Source: Echinococcus granulosus (lineage: Eukaryota > Platyhelminthes > Cestoda > Cyclophyllidea > Taeniidae). Taken from it: a DNA stretch of 64,000 nt. The stretch covers positions 440,799 to 504,798 of the forward strand of contig NW_020170402.1 of NCBI RefSeq assembly GCF_000524195.1. The letters are read 5' to 3'. The notes below the pieces were generated by a model. The model searched no databases, was not told the origin of the DNA, and saw only the letters and a list, made by a program, of their open reading frames with translations. Shown one piece after another: positions 13,161 to 23,900 of this stretch. How positions within the stretch are numbered: the first letter of the stretch is position 1; each line of letters begins with the position of its first letter. The position numbers and the translations under genes are program-made.

Positions 13161-14082
13161 AAAGTGAACTTTTAGCCTAACACAAAGCACAAAATATCTA
13201 ACAATTTTAACTACATATAGGAAGAATACTTTTATATGACTCCAATAGTCCTAAACACTCTCGCTTATGTCCATTACCGTGGGTTTACTTCGAATTAACA
13301 ACTCTCGCCATTTAAAACAGAACTGAAAAGATTTAATGCTTTTGTAATTTGCATCAATGCATTCCGTCTCGTATTGACGATAAACATACAAAGTACAGTT
13401 TTTCCCTTATTTATAAAACCCAGACAAAACCAAGTATAGATTGGAATCCCTGTGGCCAAAATTGAGAAAAAAAAAATTTCATTCATTTGTGCATTTATTA
13501 GGGGTGAGGCACACAAAGTGACTAGATAAGACTTGAAGGAGTAAACTTAATAAGCAGGACAACCGTAATATGGTCGTTCCTCGAATTATATGCTCTTGTG
13601 GTTGACAATAAGCCATTAAACAGCGGGCAGTCGTTAAGGCTTATATCGTCTGGTTATTTGAAGTACTATTATAAATTGGGGGCATAATTAGAACTTTGGT
13701 AATAGGTAGATGATAAAATGTCCCTGCAATCATGACGGCCTGGGTAAGCCACCTCTCCCCAAACCTTTACAAATAATTTCGGATTTTCTTATTTAGTCAA
13801 AAGACGCCGTGCTTTTACAAACCGTGTTTAAATTTGTGGTTTTACCAATGCACACACTATTCACATTGCATCAGTAACCAATGCACTGCCGCAGCGCAGC
13901 ACAAGAATTTAAATTTTGTGCCATGACCTAACCAGAAGTTCCAAGAACAGCCAATGTTTACCCTGCAGCAAGCAATTCTTAGAATTTTAGCAAATAATCA
14001 TGCCACAAGAAATAGAAAAGGATGTTAGTACCAAAGAAGGTTGCTGATGTCTCAGCAAGTAACTTAAGAGAAAAAAATGGTC

Positions 14083-14262
14083 ATTTATGTAATACTACGG
14101 TGGTTTATGCCCCAGTTTTGGTGAGGCGTAGCTTTTGTATTTTGAATTAGCCTTCTTGTACCTCTTTGGGTGGGCTGGCCTTCGGGCCACCCCAATAGCT
14201 CAAACATCCTCTCTGTGCTGAATATGTATTCTGCCCGAGTATATGTCCTCTTTCGTCTTCAG
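14083..14262 (-). repeat. Dispersed repeat copy 6 (minus orientation)
   Basis: Its minus strand carries GGTGGCCCGAAGGCCAGCC (stem TGGCC/GGCCA with CGAA loop) preceded by CAGAATACATATTCAGC. It shares the catttatgtaatac end block with the copy at 5125-5262. Confidence 0.65.
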
Positions 14263-14595
14263 GGAAGTCTCGAGCCGCTACATTTATATTACAACACTAT
14301 AGTGGATATTGCAAAATTCCTACTATACCCAAAGGAAGGTCATTTGATAAAGGGATGGTTCCGCAAATCTCTGTTCGCGTATTTTTTTCCTTGTACTGAC
14401 TCCAACATATTTCGAGATATATAAATCTTGTACTTCACTATCTTCTGCTGCAATCGGCCTACATTTTTAAACATGCAACCCAGCAAAATATTCGTTCCAT
14501 TTTCCTCTAACTTTATGTAGTAATAGCGGATAACTGATTGGTTGCAACTATGTGCTGTTGACGGCGGCTGTTTTGAGATTGTTGCTTCAATTGGC

Positions 14596-17312
14596 ATGGC
14601 TTCGAAACCATATATTTCCCTCCTAATTTCATCCAGTGCAACGGCAATGTCATGTGAAAAACACTTCCCCCTAAGTATGCTATTGTCGAGATTTAAGGTA
14701 TGCTTGTCTTCAGTCCTCTCTACGGGGTTAGGAAAATATAGTTCTGATTACTGGTTGCGACAACAAGACCATGAAACTAGAGCTTAGAGATGAGAATGAG
14801 AAGTTTGTCAAAGAATTGACGGATGACTCAAAGGCGTTGGAAGAGCTTGGTCTCAAAAACGGTTTTCATGTGCATGTCACTGACCCAACCGTCGAAGCTG
14901 GTTTGTATGACAATATTCTGCGGCAGGACATGGGAGATAGATTCAAACTTTCCGACGAGCAGTACGCGGGACGAAAAAGTAGGGGCATATTTACCACTCT
15001 TTGTACACGTTTAGATACCTTTCTGGCTTGGAAGAAGCAGTACAATTTGGGAGAATTCCGAGAAATTGATCCTGAAGAACGGAAGGCTGCTGAAGAAGCG
15101 AAACTTGCAAAAGAAGCTGCCGATAGGAAACTCATAGAGAGTATGAAGATCGGTGACAGGTTAATTTACTTCTGGACTGTTACTTTTGTGTTTTACGAAG
15201 GACTTGTCTGGTTCTTCAATCCTCTTATCTTGAATAATTTCATTTTCACCAGGACTTTCCTTAAAAGTCTTTTTTTAGCTGGGAGGATGTCATAATGTTT
15301 CTTTGGATTCTGAGCACACGATTTTTGCAATTTATTTCGACGGAGGCATTCGTTCATTTCCCCCTATCTTCTATCACCGATCAAATTGTGCCTGTGCTGC
15401 TGTAGTACTATCCTGTTAAAGGAAACATCGCACATTAAAGCGAAAACCACTAAAGGACGGTTGGCTAAATATCATTTATAGGTGAGGGTACGGTGGTGTA
15501 GGATATGTGAGCGATTTTTGTCCATTTGTAGATGCGAGGTTCGTGTTCCAAAGCAGCCAGCCAGACGCGGAGAAATAGCCTTCCTAGGTAATCGCAAATT
15601 TTGGTACCTAGAAGCGGAAATTTAAGTTGATGTAAACGCTAGCTTTCCCTAACTTTAGGGGAGACCAAATTCAAGGAGGGTATTTGGGTTGGTGTGAAGT
15701 ACGATGAACCTCTCGGTCGGAATGATGGGAGGTGAGCTGTTGCATTATATCCAAAACTGACCTTTCTTTTGAGCGCACTTTTTCCTCAAAGTGTATTTTC
15801 ACTTGTAAATGCGATGCTTGATTGTTTGGCATAACCAAACGTACCATCGAAGCCAAGCTTTTTCCGTCTGAATTACAGAAGTTCGTTGGCTTGGGAATTG
15901 TCGGAACGTCAGCACTGCACTTTAATGCTCTTAGTTTACCCCTATTTTGAGATGGATATATCTAGATCTGTTGATGGTGGCTGCAGGTAATCGCCGCCTA
16001 CTTTGGGCCTGGCCCAGGTCTTTTGCATGGCTGACTCATTTTCAGGGCTGATCGCTGGGCAGAACTTAATTTTCCAAATCATTGACTGCCATCTGTATTA
16101 GCTAAATTTGCACTAAAGATCCTGATTACTGGTGTTTGAGGCTCTTTTCACGGCTGTTTTGGATGTGTATTCGTCAGTACACTTCAAAAGGCGGGCTGGC
16201 ATTTGAACCTGCTAGAGTTTTACTTTCAAGTCGGTTTGCCCCCCCAATTGGTGTCTTCTCCATGTTCTTACTCTTCTTTCGTGCGGAGAGATTTATCGTA
16301 TTGTTCCAACCAAAGTAGATGGTAGTCAACTTTCTCCTTGTTCTAACTCCATTTAAATTTTGTACTTCGTGAGGCATATTGCAATTTCGCTGGGACAAGT
16401 TGTAGATTAAGGCTTTGATTTTCCTCACACTCATAAAGCGAATGTTAGATTTTGGATTGGAAGCAAGGAGGTCGTCGTGCATAATTTTCTAGGCGCTACT
16501 GTGTTACTTTCAGTCTCCCCGACATTGCATTCAATGTTTGGAATTCGTTGAGATAGTGAGAAATGCTGAAAGGTTGTTAGTATCTCATGAATGTCAACCC
16601 ATTCTGACGGACCAAGTCAATTCCTAAATGGACACTACAGGATTTGGCAGAAAGATAAAAGTGGTGGAAGAATACGAGTTGACAACCGTATTGTCCCATA
16701 AATGCGACTTCCCTCGGCCTCGATAGCTTATTTCTCACTACTATATACGTCCTCCAGGTAATCTTTCCTAGGTGTTTTTAGTATTACTGCTGAAAACTAT
16801 TGTAGCTACACCTCAAACAGTAATTTAAGTTCAGGTGAGCATATAAATCGTCACGTTGAAGTAGTACTGATCTGTGAGTAACTCTTCCCACTAAGGGCTT
16901 GATACCCGTCTCCAATGCCAAGGTGTATGCCGTTGTATTGACTCTACCGTCTCAAGGAGAACATAGCGATGTACGTATACGATCTCCGTGGGAGATCTCA
17001 TACGCTTCTTGGGGAAAAATAGGATTTCTGGCTGTTTCAGGTTGCTGAAAGTATATCCTTTCCTTTTTGTGAACAACAACCTATCTTTTATCTCTAACTG
17101 CTAGTGCTAGGAAAAGGGGCAAATCGAAGGTCCTTATCAATAGTAAAAATTGAGCTCGACATCAGCTAATCCGTTCCTTTTACATCCTTTGTAGCGTCGA
17201 CGGCTACCGGTACTTTGAATGTCAACCTAAGTACGGCGCCTTTGTGAAGCCGCATTTCGTAGAGGTGGGCGACTTTCCAGAGCTTGGTCTGGATGACCTA
17301 GACGAGATATGA
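14596..17312 (+). CDS. TBCB: Tubulin-folding cofactor B (TBCB)
   Basis: Coding exons: 14596-14697, 14732-14978, 15015-15159, 15532-15587, 15659-15731, 17195-17312. These sum to 741 nt (246 aa, stop TGA); human TBCB is 244 aa. The protein binds alpha-tubulin during folding and, with TBCE, helps dissociate tubulin dimers in the cytosol. Residues 1 to about 85 are the ubiquitin-like domain (starts [14 protein letters not shown]; later MKLELRDEN). A charged helical linker follows ([20 protein letters not shown]). Residues about 165-235 are the CAP-Gly domain ([32 protein letters not shown]). The protein ends [14 protein letters not shown], the DEI tail that in this family contacts TBCE. In the CAP-Gly signature GKNDG the lysine is arginine (R204). 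Introns 1 and 2 are only 34 and 36 nt; the last intron is about 1.46 kb. The start aligns with the human N-terminus; an in-frame ATG at 14542 would add 18 residues with no homology. Confidence 0.95.
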
Positions 17313-17966
17313 TTGTCTGTTTCCCCTTCTTCCACATTCCCTTTCCCCTTCTCCAACTCTGCGCCGCATTTTACTCCATTTCTGCCTCGAGTTGCACCTT
17401 TCAGGCTATTTCCTGATGTATGGGGGTTTTCCAAATACCGCCGGTGAGCAGTTGTGGGGCTGGTCTCTTGTTTCCCTACTGCTTCCATGCGTCGCTGAGG
17501 CCGTGTTGGGGCTCAGTTGAGGTGGGTTTGGGTGTCGAGGTTGTGCGTTGCTGACGGACGGGGCGGGTGGGCTATCTATTGCGACGCGGGGGGTGTTCAC
17601 CTTGGGGAAGTCGCTAGGAGCTAGAGGCATAGAAGTGTGGGTGTAGGGGGGTCGTGACAGATACCCACTGATTCACAGAACTGTCCGTATTTAAGCAAGT
17701 TAAAGCAATATACATAGGAGCTCATAATCTTTAGAAAGATATTTCCCTTAAATTGTCATCAGTGTTTTGACCCTGTCACTTCTGGATTAATAGTACTAAA
17801 ATCTTGCAGACAGAAGTTGTTTTAACGCTTACAATGTGTATTGAACTAATGCATAAGTTTACAAAATGCGGATAATAATTTGTCCAGTCCAAGGTTGATC
17901 TTTTGTCAGGCGGGTACTCTGAATCTTGCGGCTTAAACGCGTGGACTTGCAGTGTCGTCCATAAAA
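17313..17966. other. Intergenic space between TBCB and VARS
   Basis: About 650 nt holding the TBCB 3' end and the VARS 5' leader; no gene is visible. No perfect AATAAA was found. An AG at 17951-17952 (CTTGCAG) sits 14 nt before the VARS start codon and could be a cis- or trans-splice acceptor. An in-frame TAA at 17934-17936 precedes the start. Confidence 0.5.
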
Positions 17967-20900
17967 ATGAAGGAAAAGATTAAGACCCCGTCCCAGCTAA
18001 AGAAAGAATCGACGAGACTGGAAAAACTAGCAAGATTTCAGGCCAAACAGGAGAAACTAGCTGGTATGAGAAATATGAAACCCAAAGCCAAACAAGAAAG
18101 GGCTGCTGCAAAATCTTTAGTTATCGACGCACCAAGTGTTGATATAAGTGGGAAGAAAGGTGATTACTGTCAACGGTGCTACTTTCTTGTTTGCGTTTAT
18201 TTGATATTATTCTCAGTCTTGCAGTAGTAAAATGTGCCATTATTTCTCCTAGTAAGATATTTTGGTGAAAACTACACCAGTGGCATTCTCCTTGGATTTC
18301 AACATTTTCTATACGGCAAAAACAGAGTTCTACGTACCTATGTCTAGCTTTTGGACAGTAGTCTTATTTCAATATGACGCCGTACATTTAGCCTAAGTCT
18401 AGTTTTTGTATGGCATTCTTTGGAACTATGGTGTCCCTGTGACATTAAATTCACACGGTTTTTTTTACACTTATCATGTGACTGCACCTGACCACATATT
18501 ATTGGTACTGTGTGATATTTTTTGTCATTTTTTAGATGTTTCTGGCAAAATGCCTGAATCCTACTCTCCAAAATATGTCGAAGCTTTGTGGTACGATTGG
18601 TGGGAGAAATCGGGTTTTTTTACTCCCGAATACTGGGTTCGTTTGCTACGGATTTGCTATTTCTTAAGGTTAAAAGCATCAGCCTTCGTTTCAACGTTGT
18701 TGCAAACTTTCTGGGTTTCACTGTAGTGGGGCTGCTTCGGGTAGCCTCGTTGGATTTCATACATTCCAGATTTTTCTATGAGCGTTGCATACGTGTTGCC
18801 GCTATTGCTGTATTCTTAGTATCATTTTTAAGTGGGTAGTAGTAATAACTACTACAATTGGTGGTTACTTCCTACCCCCTCTATTTACGGGGAAAGGGGT
18901 ACTTAATTTCCATCTGCTCAGTTCAACTACCTTTATTTTTAGTAGCGTTTGCACACTCCAACCGCTGCTCATTATGTTTCATTGACTTTGTAGCGCTAGA
19001 ATTCTTCATGAAGCATGTATAAAAATAGGTAGACCTCTATCATAAACGTATAGAACAGTTGGTACGCTATTAACACAAATTCTGGAAATAAACATTATGA
19101 TGGTATCCGAAATCAGTGAATTTTGTAGAGCCTGCATGGATAAGCGCGCTAATTTTGTCATATTATATCAGTCTCGTGCCAGAAGCCTGATAGGTTTGGC
19201 TGCTAGTCCTGCTATCTCGCCCTGCGCCCTTAACTTTTGAGGCATCCAGCGCGCGCACTTTATTTCAATAAGCCCATCGTGAGCCTATATTCGAGAAATG
19301 AATAAATGTTTTAGGCACGTCACCTGAACCTTGATGGATGGCGTGTTATGTATACATGGAATGTTTGAATTGGGCAACTTTCATGATGATCCGTATGTAG
19401 CGAGTCGCTTGGGTCTGAGTGTTTCATGGACCTACTCAGGCGTCCCCTGTGTTTTTTGGGTATTTGCTAGTCTCATTGTCTCTGAAATCCTAATCATCAT
19501 CTCCTGTTTTTTTGGACGTTCCGAGTTCCCTGATGGTAAGCTCTTTATGCACTATTAATTCAAGCTACTAAAGAGTGGTCTTGAATGGCGCTTTAAAGAG
19601 ACTATTTCAAATGATATTTAAAACTTGATTTATAAATTACTTTCAGAGGGGCATTTGTATGCGTCTTAGTGATCTGCAAATGCTTAGCATCCTTGCTATC
19701 TCACTCTTCATTTGTTTTCAAAGGGGTTAAGGACTTTTAAGCGTCGCAGTCTGATTTCCATGTAATTTCAATTGTAGTGTGTGGCTACCGTCTTTAAAAC
19801 TCTTATCTACTAGCATGCTGCGAGTATGCTATCACGCTCAGTAACTCCTACCTCCGTTACCTCTCTCTCCCGTTTTTGAAGGGTATAGGGACTCTACATT
19901 TCTGTATTTCGTTTACTTTTAAGGCTTCCAGAGGATCCAAAGAAGGGCCGAGGAAAAAATTTGTGATGGTCATTCCACCGCCCAACGTTACGGGCAATCT
20001 GCACCTGGGCCATGCGTTGACCAACGCCATTGAGGACGCCATAGTGCGGTGGCACCGAATGCGTGGAACGATTACTGTCTGGGTGCCCGGCTGCGATCAC
20101 GCCGGCATTGCTACGCAGGTAATTCACTAGACTGTGCGTGAGTGGGGAATCGGGTTCATTATACGTAGGCAGAAGAGGTGGTACACTAGGTGGTGGTGCA
20201 AGCTGAACATTTTGTCATCGTTGGAAGTGTCCGAAAAAAAGTCAATTATTTTCAATTACAACCGTATGCGTTCGCGCATTTTCTTATTTACAATACGAAA
20301 TGTGAAAGAAAACCTATTTGAATATTTGATTTAGCTTTGATCTCTTATTGTATCAGTAGAATCAGGTAATGGCAGAGGAGGGTTGAGTTCGCCTTTTATG
20401 GGCGTATTTCAGGTTGTGGTGGAGAAAAAGCTCTGGCGCGATCGACAGGTCACTCGACACGACATCGGACGTGAGGCCTTCGTCAAGGAGGTGTGGAAAT
20501 GGAAGGAGGAGTGAGTCCAGAGGATTAAAGGACTAGTTACGAAGATCATGCGTTTAAGGCTTTTTACAGCAAATGTCCGTATAACACCAGACACGTTTAA
20601 AATAGGTTTTGACCTCTACTGTTCAATCCTCTCCCATCGTTTGCTTGAAGAGTCTCTGTCTCCGATTCATTTATCGCAAAGTTAACGTCAGTTTGTTAAC
20701 TGTCTGATAGGAAGGGTGAAAATATCTACCACCAGATTCGTGCGCTAGGCAGCTCATGTGACTGGTCTCGAGCCGCTTTCACCATGGACCCACAGCTCTC
20801 TTGCGCCGTCACGGAGGCCTTTGTGCGTATGCACGAGGGCGGCCTGATCTACCGCAAGGAGCGGCTGGTCAACTGGTGTTGCACCCTTCAATCCGCCATC

Positions 20901-23900
20901 TCTGATATCGAGGTGGACAAGGTGGAGCTCACTGGACGCACCGCTTTGTCTGTTCCTGGCTATACCAAACCCGTGGTCTTCGGTGTTCTCACTTCCTTCG
21001 CTTATCCTATTGCCAGTTAGTCCCAGTGCTCTTTCTGAAGACCTTCCCTTGTTCAAATGAAGTTAAGAAACTATAAACATGGCGTGGTACTCATATGACG
21101 AAACTGTCTTATCAATTTAGAAGTAGATTTGTAACGTGCAGAGGGGTTGAACACCCTTAGCATATGTGACCTTACTAAGGTCCGATGCTACCGGCGTGGT
21201 GGTCGAGGTGCAGAGATCGACGGTGATCGAGTTCATTTCAGGCACTGCGCACTGGCCAAGTACTTATTCAGCCATCCAATTCCTAGATATTAGGGCTCAT
21301 ACCTTCTACGTTTTCAGGAAGGTACCTTCCCTGAGTGTGTTGATGAAGGTTAGTCGTGGTGCAAACTCCTAGCTTTTAAGTGCATGCCCTCCCTTCCTTG
21401 TTACTGTCAATGGAATCTCCGGCAGCTCCTTCGCAGGCGCGTTTAGCTGTGTTGAAACTCCACTTCAGTGAACTGAAGACAGTTGCACTTTGATTATTTA
21501 GATAATCACTTAATCCACCTCGGTCGTGCCAATTTTTCCTCTTTTTTCTTCCTAGACAGTGCTTCGAATGAAGAGATAGTAGTTGCAACCACTCGTCTGG
21601 AGACAATGCTGGGCGACACCGGTATTGCCGTGCATCCCGAGGACCCGCGATACTCACATCTGATTGGTCGCTACGCTGTGCATCCGTTTGCAGTGCCAGA
21701 ACGACGATTGCCCATAATCGCAGACGCCTTTGTGGACCGTGACTTCGGTACGGGTGCTGTCAAACTGACGCCGGCGCACGATCCCACCGACTATGAGGTT
21801 GGACGGCGTCACAACCTTCCCTTCCTGACGTGTATTGATGACAATGGGATTATGACCGAGGTTGCTGGACCCTTTGCTGGTACGTTTTCTGGTTTGTCAT
21901 CTTGCTTCCTTTTTTTCTATCTACAAGGATGAGATATAATACTCCTAGATATTGTGAACCGTCAAATATTAGACGCTAAGGTGGTGCAACTTTTGATTGC
22001 AAAGAATCACCCGCTTATTCTATTTGCTTCTCTCTTCTATCGTCAGGAATGAAGCGGTTTGAGGCTCGTCATGCTGTCCACCGCGCTCTATTGGAGCGTG
22101 GGCTCTATCGCGGAGAGTCAGAGAACCCCATGGTAGTGCCTCTATGCTCTCGCACTAAGGATATTATCGAGCCGCTGCTCAAGCCCCAGTGGTACGTGCG
22201 CTGCACCGAGTTGGCTGCGCGAGCTGTAGAGGAGGTGCGTTGCGGTCGACTAGGCATCACGCCAACAGCATACGTTAACACCTGGTACGCCTGGCTTCGG
22301 GATTGTCGTGATTGGTGCATCTCGCGGCAGCTCTGGTGGGGTCACCGCGTACCGGCGTACAGGGTCTCTCTGAGGTCTAGGGATACGGGGGAGTTTCAAT
22401 CGCTCGATGTGAGTTTTTTTCTTCTCATCTCCTCCTTCTTCTAAGCTCGAAACTCTAAGCGGCTGTTACACCAAAGAAGGCCTAAATACTTGTGCTGGAT
22501 TGAATCTTCCCAGTATGGAGCAAGATTTGGAGCGTCAAATGTAGTACCGAATCTTGTTTTGTTATCCGAAATCAGGCTTCGAACAACAACTCCTGGGTAG
22601 TCGGTCGCAACGAAGCAGAGGCCATGGCCCATGCTAAGGCCCGTTTTCACGTATCTGCTGCCGATGCTGCGACCACCATCCGTCTGGAGCGGGACGAGGA
22701 TGTCCTAGACACCTGGTTCTCCTCCGCTCTATTCCCCTTCTCCGTCTTTGGATGGCCGGACACCACAGCGCCCGACCTGTCACTCTACTACCCTGGTAGC
22801 CTTCTCGAAACCGGACATGACATCCTCTTCTTCTGGGTAGCACGTATGGTCATGGCTGGTCTCTTCCTCACCGACCGTCTGCCATTCACCCAGGTCTACC
22901 TCCACGCAATGGTGCGCGATGCCCATGGCAAGAAGATGTCCAAGTCACTGGGCAATGCTATTGACCCAGTAGATGTGATTAATGGCATCTCCTTACCTGG
23001 TAGGTACTTATTCTTCCTCACTCTTCCGGTTGATAGATCTGCAGGCAAAACTGTTAAGGGGTAATTTGGATCCCTTGGAGCTGAAGAGGGCGACAGCAGC
23101 ACAGGCAAAGGACTTTCCCCAAGGCATTCCGGAGTGCGGAACAGATGCGCTGCGGTTTGCTTTGGTTTCATATCCCACTCGCGGGAGGAGCATCAATCTG
23201 AATATTATGAGGGTACAAGGATACCGGTTCTTCTGTAACAAGCTGTGGAATGCGGTTAGGTTAGTGTCAAGTCATTTTGCAAGTTTGGAGAAGATGGGTC
23301 ATCTTTCATGTCTCGATGTTGTGGATGCTTGTTCTCCCCAGATACGCGATGTACCACTGCCTTGGCGAGGACTACACACCGCCAACTTCAGCGTCAGCTC
23401 TGGTTCCCACCGCTGCGTCGCTCTCGGGCACTGATCGATGGATCCTCGGACGCCTCGCTTTTGCTGTGGAGGAGAGCAATTCGGGGTTTTCAAACTACGT
23501 CTTCCCTCGTGCTACCACTGCTTGCTACAACTTCTGGCTCTACGAGTTCTGTGATGTCTATCTGGTAGGATTCTATTTATTGTTCAAGTCTCGCTTTCTT
23601 AAGGGTGGTAGGATCTCAAATCACGTGGGACTAAAAAGGCTCGCACGTTCGCGGTTATTTTCTTACCCTACCCATCATTATCATCAGTAGGCCATTCTGT
23701 TGACGAAAATGTACCAAAACATAACAGAATTGTCTTTCCATGCAGGAGTACTCCAAACCACTGGTGAAGTCCACGCAGGGGATGGATTCGAAACGTGCCG
23801 GGACGGTTCGTCACATAGTCTATACTTGCCTGGATGTGGGTCTGCGTCTCCTGCATCCCTTCATGCCCTATGTCACAGAGGAGCTCTTCCAGCGTCTGCC

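Larger units (their letters stand above)
8703..14595. other. Non-coding region with clustered repeat copies
   Basis: No gene recognised. It holds five copies of the dispersed repeat (near 10.1, 11.9, 12.5, 12.9 and 14.1 kb) and a T-tract/G-tract at 13129-13160. The open frames at 12429-12764 plus and 11857-12057 minus lie inside repeat copies. The stretch from about 11270 to 11500 is more C+T-rich than its surroundings but has no coding signal. Confidence 0.6.

Noticed and set aside
21166..21372. Open frame between VARS exons 5 and 6
   Set aside because: Joining 21015 directly to 21556 reproduces the human spacing exactly ([20 protein letters not shown]), so no extra exon is needed.
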